Source of the DNA: Desulfobulbaceae bacterium
GTDB lineage: Bacteria; Desulfobacterota; Desulfobulbia; Desulfobulbales; Desulfobulbaceae
Reading direction: 5' to 3'
Assembly: GCA_027011235.1 (NCBI GenBank)
Contig: JALVAI010000123.1
Location: forward strand, 1 to 10,650
Length of the DNA stretch: 10,650 nucleotides
The translations under genes were made by a program, and so were the position numbers. A model generated the notes under the pieces. It worked only from the letters and a program-made list of their open reading frames with translations, was not told the origin of the DNA and made no database searches. This document shows, one piece after another, positions 1 to 6,168 of this stretch (the stretch's first letter is position 1; each line of letters starts with the position of its first letter).

Positions 1-1
1 G

Positions 2-328
2 GTTCTCTGGAAACTGGGGTCAGGATTTCCTTTGAAGGTTTTAAAGAGGAAGGGCAACTGGATACGGGTGCAGGATTTCGAAGGCACCATAGGCTGGGTG
101 AACCGGAAAGTCGTCAACAGGGTGCCGCATATGATCGTCAAGGTCCACAGAAAATCGAAAAAACGGATCAATGTTCGCAGCGGTCCGGGAACAAGAAACA
201 GGATCGTGGCCAAGGCCCATTATGGAGTGGTTTTTCAGACGCTGAAAAAGAAAAACGGGTGGGTAAAGGTCCACCACCGGAAAGGCGTAACAGGGTGGGT
301 AAAACGCAGTCTGCTCTGGGGGTATTGA
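2..328 (+). CDS. SH3b-repeat protein, 3' end of a gene cut by the window edge
   Basis: The reading frame is open from the first bases of the window and ends at TGA 326-328, so the gene starts upstream and only the last 108 residues are visible. A TTG at 32 could act as a start but lies inside a domain, so the longer reading is preferred. Two bacterial SH3 (SH3b/SH3_3) repeats are seen. The first has lost its beginning and keeps the W-x-x-V-x-D...G-W-V ending. The second starts near the NVRSGPGT motif and ends in KNGWVKV...GVTGWV. Such repeats usually bind peptidoglycan or other envelope partners, and proteins of this kind are often secreted, but the N-terminus that would carry a signal peptide is outside the window. 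The visible part is very basic. The gene converges on the tRNA pair. The family call is good; the exact role is unknown. Confidence 0.8.
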   Translation, partial: VLWKLGSGFPLKVLKRKGNWIRVQDFEGTIGWVNRKVVNRVPHMIVKVHRKSKKRINVRSGPGTRNRIVAKAHYGVVFQTLKKKNGWVKVHHRKGVTGWVKRSLLWGY

Positions 329-352
329 CAGATTGATAATCAGGAAAAAAGG

Positions 353-445
353 TGGCGGAGAGAGAGGGATTCGAACCCTCGGTGGAGTATAACCCCCACA
401 CTCGCTTAGCAGGCGAGCACCATCGGCCAACTCGGTCATCTCTCC
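353..445 (-). tRNA. tRNA-Ser (anticodon GCU)
   Basis: On the minus strand the molecule folds as a long-variable-arm (class II) tRNA. The acceptor stem pairs 439-445 with 357-363 (GGAGAGA/TCTCTCC), and the T-loop motif GGTTCGAATCC is present. The anticodon stem CTCGC/GCGAG holds the loop CTGCTAA, giving anticodon GCU, which reads serine codons AGC and AGU. The CCA end is encoded (353-355). It lies 13 nt downstream of the other serine tRNA and has no promoter of its own, so the two are probably made as one precursor. A run of six Ts follows a few bases after the CCA and could help termination. Confidence 0.96.
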
Positions 446-458
446 GCGTTCGGTTGTA

Positions 459-544
459 TGGCGGAGGGAGTAGGATTCGAACCCACGGTACTTTCGTACA
501 ACGGTTTTCAAGACCGCCGCCTTAAACCACTCGGCCATCCCTCC
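459..544 (-). tRNA. tRNA-Ser (anticodon UGA)
   Basis: Minus-strand class II tRNA. The acceptor arms are 538-544 and 463-469 (GGAGGGA/TCCCTCC). The anticodon loop CTTGAAA gives UGA, which reads UCA and other UCN codons. The variable arm is an extended hairpin with the GTACGAAAGTAC core, the T-loop motif GGTTCGAATCC is intact, and CCA is encoded at 459-461. It is the first gene of a two-tRNA transcript. The promoter sits immediately upstream, leaving only a few bases of 5' leader. Confidence 0.96.
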
Positions 545-554
545 GGCACGCAAG

Positions 555-583
555 GTATTACCATTTCGCACAGATACTGTCAA
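555..583 (-). promoter_or_regulatory. sigma-70 promoter of the serine tRNA pair
   Basis: On the minus strand the -35 is TTGACA (578-583, 6 of 6), the spacer is 17 nt and the -10 is TAATAC (555-560). Transcription would start near 548, about four bases before tRNA-Ser(UGA). The -35 lies only about 20 bases from the start codon of the divergent activator gene at 604, so the two transcription units share a very short control region. Confidence 0.85.
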
Positions 584-603
584 TAATTCCTCACATTCGA
601 TTT

Positions 604-2178
604 ATGACCACAGAGAAAAATATCTCCTTGTCAACATCGGACATTGAAAAAGAAAACGTAAGCTGTTTGTACAGGATTACGAAAAATCTTGCTTCATCCG
701 CCAACCTGCAACATTCACTCGGCAGGATTGTCGCGATTCTCAGTGAAGAAAAAGAGATGGATAACGGGACAATAACCATTGTCAATCCAATGACCGGGGA
801 GCTGGAGATAGAGGTTGCGCATGGTATCAGCGCCGAAGCGAGAAGGAGAGGGCGTTATAGAGTGGGGGAAGGGATTACCGGCAAGGTCGTTTCCACGGGA
901 GAGCCCATTTTGGTGCCACAGATCGGCGAGGAACCGCTTTTTTTGAATCGGACCAGGACCAGGGGCGACAAACGCAAAAAGGAAAGCTCCTTTCTCTGTG
1001 TACCGATCAAGGCGGGCAGTCAATGTATCGGCGCCCTGTCGGTTGACCGCAATTATCAGGATAATCTGGGCGTACAGTCGGAACAGGACCTGCGTTTCCT
1101 TACCGTGGTTTCCGGCCTGATTTCCCAGACTGTGCAGCGGGTGCAGAAGGCAAACGAGGAAAAGGAGGCCCTGCGCAGAGAAAATTCCCAGTTGCGCAGA
1201 GAGTTGAGTTCAAAAAATCGGATTCGTGACATAATCGGCACGTCCTCGCGCATGCAGGAAGTCTTTGAAATGATACACCGGGTGGCCGATTCCAATGCCA
1301 CAGTGCTGCTGCGGGGAGAATCTGGGACCGGCAAAACACTGGTGGCAAAAGCCCTGCATTATAAATCGCACCGGGCCGATGGTCCCTTTGTGGTCGTCAA
1401 CTGTTCGGCCCTGCCGGAAACCCTGCTGGAAAGCGAATTGTTTGGCCATGAAAAGGGATCTTTTACCGGCGCCAGTGAGAGAAAAAAGGGGCGTTTTGAA
1501 CAGGCCAGGGGCGGCACTCTGTTTCTTGACGAGATCGGGGAAATAAGTCCGGCTGTGCAGATAAAACTGCTTAATGTGATCCAGGAACGGACCTTCCAGC
1601 GGCTGGGGGGCACCGAGACCATCAAGGCGGATATTCGCCTAGTGGCGGCAACAAACCGGGACCTGGAAACCGCGGTCAGTGAAATGCATTTCAGGGAAGA
1701 CCTCTATTACCGGCTTAACGTTTTTCCGGTTTATCTGCCGCCGCTCAGGGAGCGCAGGACAGATATTCTGCTGCTTGCTGAATATTTTCTGGAAAAGTAC
1801 TGCAAGGAAAATAAAAAGCAGATTCGGCGCATCTCCACCTCGGCCATTGACCTGCTCACCCAGTATCACTGGCCAGGCAATGTCCGTGAATTGCAAAACT
1901 GCATGGAACGGGCGGTGTTGATCTGTGATTCCGACTCCATCGGCGCCGTCCATTTGCCGCCCACCCTGCAAAGTCCCGATTCCATCCACGCGGGCGGCAA
2001 TCTGTCACTGGCGGTTGCGGTGGAGAATTTCGAGCGCGACATGATCATTGACGCCCTCAAACACACCCGGGGCAACCAGACCAAGGCGGCCAAATACCTT
2101 GATACCAGTCTGCGTATCATAAATTACAAGATTCACGGTTACGGCATTGACCCCAGGCAGTACAAGGTGAAAAAATGA
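604..2178 (+). CDS. NifA-like sigma-54-dependent transcriptional activator
   Basis: A 524-residue enhancer-binding protein with the NifA layout. Residues about 25-178 form a GAF sensor domain, 180-205 a helical linker, and 209-440 the AAA+ domain that drives sigma-54 open-complex formation by ATP hydrolysis. Visible motifs are Walker A GESGTGKT (238-245), the sigma-54 contact loop GSFTGA (285-290, Ser in place of the usual Ala), Walker B GGTLFLDE (303-310), the arginine-finger segment FREDLYYRLNVFP (363-375) and sensor II WPGNVREL (423-430). A Fis-type helix-turn-helix follows at about 489-512. Cys433 and Cys441 lie at the end of the AAA+ domain, but the C-x4-C linker motif of oxygen-sensitive NifA is absent. 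No Shine-Dalgarno sequence is visible before ATG 604; this start is kept because the GAF domain begins soon after it. It overlaps queH by ATGA. No nif genes are present, so a role outside nitrogen fixation is equally possible. Confidence 0.9.
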   Translation: MTTEKNISLSTSDIEKENVSCLYRITKNLASSANLQHSLGRIVAILSEEKEMDNGTITIVNPMTGELEIEVAHGISAEARRRGRYRVGEGITGKVVSTGEPILVPQIGEEPLFLNRTRTRGDKRKKESSFLCVPIKAGSQCIGALSVDRNYQDNLGVQSEQDLRFLTVVSGLISQTVQRVQKANEEKEALRRENSQLRRELSSKNRIRDIIGTSSRMQEVFEMIHRVADSNATVLLRGESGTGKTLVAKALHYKSHRADGPFVVVNCSALPETLLESELFGHEKGSFTGASERKKGRFEQARGGTLFLDEIGEISPAVQIKLLNVIQERTFQRLGGTETIKADIRLVAATNRDLETAVSEMHFREDLYYRLNVFPVYLPPLRERRTDILLLAEYFLEKYCKENKKQIRRISTSAIDLLTQYHWPGNVRELQNCMERAVLICDSDSIGAVHLPPTLQSPDSIHAGGNLSLAVAVENFERDMIIDALKHTRGNQTKAAKYLDTSLRIINYKIHGYGIDPRQYKVKK

Positions 2179-2756
2179 GGATCCTGCTTCATGTCTGCTG
2201 CGGGCCTTGCACCGTATATCCACTGCAAGTGCTGCGGGATGAGTCCATTGAGGTGACCGGATATTTTTATAATCCCAATATTCATCCGTACCGGGAATTT
2301 AAACGGCGGATAGGCGCGCTTGTCGCCTTTGCCGAGAAAAAAAAGTTTGCCCTGGAGATTGATCGTAATTATGGATTAACCGAGTACCTGCGCAGGGTGG
2401 TGCATCATGAGGAAAAACGATGTGCCATCTGTTATGATATGCGTCTTGGGCGGGCGGCGGCAAGGGCTGCTGAATTGGGCATGGATGGTTTTTCGACAAC
2501 GCTTTTGTATTCAAAGTATCAGAATCATACCCTGCTTAAGGAAAAATGCGTCCGGCTGGCCCAAAAGCATGGGCTGCAGTTTGTCTATCGTGACTTTAGG
2601 GAAGGCTGGCAGCAGGGGATTGATCAATCCATAGCCATGGACCTTTACCGCCAGCCCTATTGCGGCTGTATTTACAGTGAGCAGGAGCGTTATGATAAAA
2701 AATTACGCAAACAGCTTCGCCGTGCTCGTGAAAATGAAATAAAGAACAAAGCCTGA
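2175..2756 (+). CDS. queH: Epoxyqueuosine reductase QueH
   Basis: A 193-residue DUF208-family protein. QueH carries out the last step of queuosine synthesis, reducing epoxyqueuosine to queuosine at position 34 of the tRNAs for Asp, Asn, His and Tyr; it is the cobalamin-independent alternative to QueG. The sequence has the expected N-terminal HVCCGPC (Cys8, Cys9, Cys12), the central KRCAICYDMRL (Cys83, Cys86) and the C-terminal YRQPYCGC (Cys163, Cys165), consistent with the cysteine-ligated iron-sulfur and metal centre of the family. Length is typical. The start ATG overlaps the stop of the activator gene (ATGA) and is preceded by AAGGTG, so translation is probably coupled. rdgB follows 48 nt later in the same direction. 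Confidence 0.93.
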   Translation: MRILLHVCCGPCTVYPLQVLRDESIEVTGYFYNPNIHPYREFKRRIGALVAFAEKKKFALEIDRNYGLTEYLRRVVHHEEKRCAICYDMRLGRAAARAAELGMDGFSTTLLYSKYQNHTLLKEKCVRLAQKHGLQFVYRDFREGWQQGIDQSIAMDLYRQPYCGCIYSEQERYDKKLRKQLRRARENEIKNKA

Positions 2757-2804
2757 ACCCATACAGAGAACAGGACCGAAACGTGGTCTTTATGAGAGGA
2801 AAAT

Positions 2805-3488
2805 ATGTATAATATCATTGTGTTGGCAACCGGCAATCAAAACAAGGTCAAGGAAATTCAAAATATGTTACAGGATACCCCTGTGCAAATCAAATGTCTG
2901 CGGGATTATGGTCCCCTGCCGGAGGCCGTCGAGGATGGCGAGACCTTTGATGACAATGCCTACAAAAAGGCCCTGCATTATGCCCGGGTTCTGGGACTGC
3001 CCTGCCTGGCCGATGATTCGGGCCTTGTCGTCGACGCGCTTGACGGCAGGCCGGGCGTGTATTCGGCCCGCTATGCCGGTGAGGACGCAACGGACAGGGA
3101 GAACTGCGACAAGCTGTTGCAGGAGCTTGAGGGCGAGGATAACAGAAAAGCGCATTTTGAATGTGTTCTCTCCCTGGCAACACCCGGTGGCCCTGCCCTG
3201 ACCTGGGAGGGACGTTGCGATGGTGAAATAACCACCTCAAGACGAGGCGAGTCGGGGTTTGGGTATGATCCGGTCTTTTTCTATCCGGAGCTTGGCAAAA
3301 CCTTTGCCGAGATATCAATGGAAGAAAAGGCCAGGGTCAGCCATCGGGGCAAGGCCCTGGCTGAATTTGCATCGGAAATTGACAAGGTACTCATCTGGGT
3401 GAAACAGCGAATGGAAGAGATAAAGCCGCCCAAGCCGGACCATAAGGAATTTGAGCATAACGACTGGTCGCAGGAACGAATGGTATGA
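2805..3488 (+). CDS. rdgB: RdgB/HAM1 dITP/XTP pyrophosphatase
   Basis: A 227-residue cytoplasmic house-cleaning enzyme that hydrolyses non-canonical purine triphosphates (dITP, ITP, XTP) to the monophosphate and pyrophosphate, keeping deaminated bases out of DNA and RNA. Family motifs are all present: TGNQNK at 9-14, ADDSGL at 69-74 with the metal-binding acidic residues, GVYSARYAGE at 84-93, GFGYDPVF at 151-158, and VSHRGKAL at 178-185. The AGAGG ribosome site lies 5 nt before ATG 2805. The protein carries about 25 extra residues after the usual end of the family (from about 203), charged and rich in Pro, Lys and Glu, probably disordered. It follows queH closely, with no convincing terminator between them, so the three plus-strand genes could form an operon. 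Confidence 0.95.
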   Translation: MYNIIVLATGNQNKVKEIQNMLQDTPVQIKCLRDYGPLPEAVEDGETFDDNAYKKALHYARVLGLPCLADDSGLVVDALDGRPGVYSARYAGEDATDRENCDKLLQELEGEDNRKAHFECVLSLATPGGPALTWEGRCDGEITTSRRGESGFGYDPVFFYPELGKTFAEISMEEKARVSHRGKALAEFASEIDKVLIWVKQRMEEIKPPKPDHKEFEHNDWSQERMV

Positions 3489-3492
3489 CTTT

Positions 3493-3613
3493 CCCCTGAT
3501 AAGCAGGTTAATCCAGCGAGACTGGGAAGCAGGGGTACACCTTTTGAAAAATGTGTATTTGCGCAGGTCCCATGGCTTTGCCCGGGCGGATAGGTCGCCC
3601 TGGTCATACCTGC
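3493..3613 (+). other. Run of stem-loops after rdgB, candidate structured RNA
   Basis: This convergent gap has no gene but strong pairing potential. CCCCTG (3493-3498) pairs with CAGGGG (3530-3535) around an inner CCAG/CTGG hairpin (3513-3525). TACAC (3536-3540) pairs with GTGTA (3553-3557). GCAGGT (3563-3568) pairs with ACCTGC (3608-3613) around GGGCG/CGCCC (3584-3600). None is followed by a run of T, so they do not look like simple terminators for rdgB. A structured RNA or an extended rdgB 3' UTR is possible. No clear promoter was found, and I could not match the fold to a known RNA class. Confidence 0.35.
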
Positions 3614-3725
3614 AGGTTTATTTCGGTGGGAGCGGATTATACGCGAATAGTTCACTGAATTACCAGGTAACTATGAAAATTTCGCTCTGAAGCCGCTCCA
3701 ACAGACTTGGGCTGTGGGCAAAGCC
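3574..3725. repeat. 10-bp inverted repeat flanking the REP-like pair
   Basis: GGCTTTGCCC at 3574-3583 recurs as its exact reverse complement GGGCAAAGCC at 3716-3725, enclosing the REP-like pair. The right arm can instead pair locally, as AAAGCC/GGCTTT (3720-3725/3733-3738) over the stop codon of the shorter PPK2 gene, so alternative folds compete. It may be a boundary of the inserted repeat unit or simply part of a long rod-like RNA fold. Confidence 0.45.
3625..3703. repeat. REP-like inverted pair (BIME-like unit)
   Basis: Two diverged copies of a GGAGCGG-type palindrome unit face each other. The left copy (about 3625-3648) reads GGTGGGAGCGG, then 7 nt, then GCGAA. The right copy (about 3680-3703), read on the minus strand, gives TGTTGGAGCGG, then 7 nt, then GCGAA. 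GGAGCGG/CCGCTCC (3629-3635/3693-3699), GCGAA/TTCGC (3643-3647/3681-3685) and TAGTT/AACTA (3648-3652/3669-3673) nest into one long hairpin. The sequence style (GTGGGAGCGG...CGCGAA) and the place between two converging gene ends are typical of REP elements mobilised by RAYT transposases. No RAYT gene is in the window. Confidence 0.55.
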
Positions 3726-3736
3726 CGTCTTAGGCT

Positions 3737-4675
3737 TTATCCATGCAGGGCCTTGGGCGAAAAGAGATTGCGCTCCATGTGTTTGATCTCGTCAATACCG
3801 GAGATCACGATAGCCGGGTCCGGACGGAGTTCTGTTGCCGGCAGCTTGTCTTCATATTCCAGGTTGCTGAGCAGATATTTCATGCAGTTGATTCTGGCGC
3901 TCTTTTTGTTGTCTGAACGGATAATGGTCCAGGGAGAAAGGGTGCGGTTGGATTCATTGAGCATCTGAAATTTTTTCACACTGTACTTGTCCCATAGTTT
4001 CTGGGCCAGGTTGTCCACCGGAGAGAGCTTGTACTGTTTGAGTGGATCGGTTTTGCGGGCAGCAAAGCGTTTTGCCTGTTCATTTTTGGAAACGGAAAAA
4101 TAAAACTTGAACAGCTTGATGCCGTCCTTGACCAGCATCTCTTCAAACAGCGACACATCCTTTAAAAAGCGCTTGTGCTGTTCATCGGTGCAGAAGTTCA
4201 TCACCGGTTCCACCATGGCACGGTTGTACCAGGAGCGGTCAAAGAGGACCAGTTCTCCGGCGGCCGGCAGGTGGGGCACATATCGCTGAAAATACCACTG
4301 GGTCATTTCCGTGTCGCTTGGCTTGGAAAGGGCAATGACCTTGGTCAGGCGGGGATTGAGAAAGGCGGTGATTCTCTTGATGGTCCCGCCTTTGCCGGCG
4401 GCGTCCCGTCCCTCGAAAATTGCCAGCACCCGCATACCGGTTGCCTTCATGTGGTTCTGCAGCTTCATCAGTTCGATCTGCAGTGTTTTCAGCTCGATTT
4501 CATACTCGAGATGACTCTTCTTGATCCACAGCTGCCGTGTTTCCCTGGAGGGTTTGATCTTTTTATATTTAAGGGGACTGCCCTCGAGAAGACGGATGCT
4601 GGATTCGGTTTCCTGTCTGGATTTCTTTGTTTTTCTGTGGTTTTTTTGTTTGCGTACACTGTTGCCGCCAGCCAT
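3737..4675 (-). CDS. ppk2: Polyphosphate kinase 2, one-domain type (shorter paralogue)
   Basis: A 312-residue PPK2-family kinase that transfers phosphate between inorganic polyphosphate and nucleoside diphosphates. It has the P-loop fold of the thymidylate-kinase-like PPK2 group: Walker A FEGRDAAGKGGT (87-98), Walker B ELVLFDRSWYNR (141-152) and the basic lid AKRFAARKTDPLKQYKLSP (201-219), with PWTIIRS and PDPAIVISG near the end. The size and the TIKRIT...LNPR stretch fit class I, which mainly acts on diphosphates; the substrate cannot be settled from sequence. The first 45 residues are basic and variable. The ribosome site AAGGAG lies 6 nt before ATG 4675. It follows the longer paralogue by 84 nt in the same direction, so the pair is probably one operon. 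The two proteins share most of the catalytic core and look like an old tandem duplication. Confidence 0.93.
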   Translation of the reverse strand: MAGGNSVRKQKNHRKTKKSRQETESSIRLLEGSPLKYKKIKPSRETRQLWIKKSHLEYEIELKTLQIELMKLQNHMKATGMRVLAIFEGRDAAGKGGTIKRITAFLNPRLTKVIALSKPSDTEMTQWYFQRYVPHLPAAGELVLFDRSWYNRAMVEPVMNFCTDEQHKRFLKDVSLFEEMLVKDGIKLFKFYFSVSKNEQAKRFAARKTDPLKQYKLSPVDNLAQKLWDKYSVKKFQMLNESNRTLSPWTIIRSDNKKSARINCMKYLLSNLEYEDKLPATELRPDPAIVISGIDEIKHMERNLFSPKALHG

Positions 4676-4759
4676 GGGCTACTCCTTTTTCCGGTTTATT
4701 GCTGTTTGCGTTCTCGGTTTCATACGAGGATACGGGTGATTATGAAGGGCAGGAGGCGC

Positions 4760-5863
4760 CTATCCGACAAAACTGCCCAGCTTGATGCGTTGGGCATCCA
4801 TAAGTTCTTTTTCCCTGGCCCCGGATATGACGATCTTGGGATCAGGGACAAAGTTGAGATCTGGATTGCCCCGTTCATAGGGAACGGCATTGAGGATGAC
4901 CCGCATCGCGTTTAACCGGGCAAGGTGCTTGTTGTTGGACCGGATAATGGTCCAGGGGGCGATATTGGTATGGGTTTTTTTCAGCATTTCATATTTCTGG
5001 GTGGTAAAATCGTCCCAGCGGTCCTGGGCCTGGACATCGATTTCCGAAAGTTTCCATTGCCTGAGCGGGTCTGTTTTTCGCCGCTCAAATCGTTTTGCCT
5101 GTTCTTCCTTGGTGACGGAAAAGTATAACTTGACCAGGGTTGTTCCCTGGCGGACCAGGTCTTTTTCAAAGCCGATGACCCCGCGCATGAAATTCTTGTA
5201 CTCTTCGTTGGTGCAGAAGCCGAAGACCTTTTCGACAACGGCCCGGTTGTACCAGGAACGGTCAAAGATTACGACCTCGCCGCCGCGGGGAAACTGGGCC
5301 ACGTAGCGCTGGAAAAACCATTGGGTTTTTTCGTGTTCGGTCGGTTTGCTCAGGGCGACCACCCGGTAATGTTTTTCATTCATATAGCGGGTAACCCGAC
5401 GAATGGTGCCGCCCTTGCCGGCGGCATCACGCCCTTCAAAGAGGATGATCATGCGCCGCTTGTTGTTTTCGAGACATTTCTGCATGCGGATCAACTCGGC
5501 CTGGTAGGGTTTCAGCGCCTCTTCCTTGTGATAACGGCGAATCGCCTTTTTCTGATATTTATTGAGGCAGGGCTCCCCTTTTTTCAGCTGCTTGTATTCC
5601 TTCAACAGCGCTTTGAGATTGACCTCCTTTTTACCCACCAACACTGTTTCCGGGTTGGTGACCACTTTTTTTGCCGCCTTTTTCCTTTTTTCCTTTTTGC
5701 CTGCTTTTTTATCGGCGGCCACTGTTTTAGCCTTTTTTGCCGCTGACTTATCGGTATGTTTGGCTGTCTTTGAAGATGTGGCGCTTTTTCCTGTCTTGCT
5801 CTTTTTTGTTTTTTCAGGCTGTGAATTTGATGGGGTGGAGTTTTGTTTCTTCCGTGTTGCCAT
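4760..5863 (-). CDS. ppk2: Polyphosphate kinase 2 with lysine-rich N-terminal tail
   Basis: A 367-residue PPK2-family kinase with the same core as its neighbour: Walker A FEGRDAAGKGGT (142-153), Walker B EVVIFDRSWYNR (196-207) and lid AKRFERRKTDPLRQWKLSE (256-274), followed by PWTIIRS and PDPKIVISG. The ATG at 5863 is chosen over an upstream in-frame ATG at 5884 because AAGGAG stands 7 nt before it and the upstream one has no good site. What sets it apart is residues 1-70, a low-complexity Lys/Ala/Ser/Thr tract (KSAAKKAKT, KKAGKKEKRKKAAKK) resembling histone H1 or AlgP-type tails. It is probably disordered and able to hold polyphosphate or nucleic acid; this is inference. The gene sits upstream of the shorter paralogue and downstream of the CBS-PAS-LuxR regulator, all on the minus strand. 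Confidence 0.93.
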   Translation of the reverse strand: MATRKKQNSTPSNSQPEKTKKSKTGKSATSSKTAKHTDKSAAKKAKTVAADKKAGKKEKRKKAAKKVVTNPETVLVGKKEVNLKALLKEYKQLKKGEPCLNKYQKKAIRRYHKEEALKPYQAELIRMQKCLENNKRRMIILFEGRDAAGKGGTIRRVTRYMNEKHYRVVALSKPTEHEKTQWFFQRYVAQFPRGGEVVIFDRSWYNRAVVEKVFGFCTNEEYKNFMRGVIGFEKDLVRQGTTLVKLYFSVTKEEQAKRFERRKTDPLRQWKLSEIDVQAQDRWDDFTTQKYEMLKKTHTNIAPWTIIRSNNKHLARLNAMRVILNAVPYERGNPDLNFVPDPKIVISGAREKELMDAQRIKLGSFVG

Positions 5864-5870
5864 GCTTGTT

Positions 5871-5876
5871 CTCCTT
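5871..5876 (-). promoter_or_regulatory. Ribosome binding site that fixes the tailed PPK2 start
   Basis: AAGGAG on the minus strand, 7 nt before ATG 5861-5863. It supports this start over the in-frame ATG 21 bases further upstream. Confidence 0.8.
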
Positions 5877-6051
5877 GTGCCCATGTTCTACCTGATGACC
5901 ACAAAAGCCTGGCGCCTATTTTTATCGAAGCAGGGATATCCTGTCTCGCCGCCGGACAATGGTGGTAATCAAATTGTTTTCTGTTGAGGGACGGACCATC
6001 GCACACCGTCTGCTGCAGTTGCGCTGGAAAGACCCTGATGAATGGGCATTA

Positions 6052-6079
6052 ATTTTCCTTAAAACAGGGAAGAAGTCAA
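6052..6079 (-). promoter_or_regulatory. Candidate sigma-70 promoter of the PPK2 pair
   Basis: In the 305-base gap 5864-6168 the minus strand shows TTGACT (6074-6079, 5 of 6 matches), a 16-nt spacer and GAAAAT (6052-6057, 4 of 6). This would give a leader of about 180 nt before the tailed PPK2. The rest of the gap shows a GGATATCC palindrome (5934-5941) but no gene. Confidence 0.35.
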
Positions 6080-6089
6080 TGCGGGAAAA

Positions 6090-6124
6090 ATACATAAAAA
6101 ATACGTAGCCAATTACCGTATTTT
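6090..6124 (-). terminator. Candidate terminator of the CBS-PAS-LuxR gene
   Basis: AAAATACG (6098-6105) and CGTATTTT (6117-6124) form an 8-bp inverted repeat with an 11-nt loop. On the minus strand it lies about 45 nt past the stop codon and runs into TTTTTTATGTATTTTT. The stem is AT-rich, so it may be weak, and some read-through into the PPK2 genes is conceivable. Confidence 0.45.
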
Positions 6125-6168
6125 GTAAATGGGTATCAGCAGATGTGGGCGGCCAAAACAGGGGGGCT

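Noticed and set aside
604..2178. Naming the activator nifA outright
   Set aside because: Domain order and length fit, but no nif genes are seen and paralogues with other roles share this layout.
3489..3736. Calling the gap a 6S RNA
   Set aside because: I could not draw the required single long rod with a central bubble, and no promoter was found.
4175..5987. Long plus-strand frames opposite the two PPK2 genes
   Set aside because: They are shadows of the PPK2 coding strand; the proteins show no domains and the PPK2 motifs are unambiguous.
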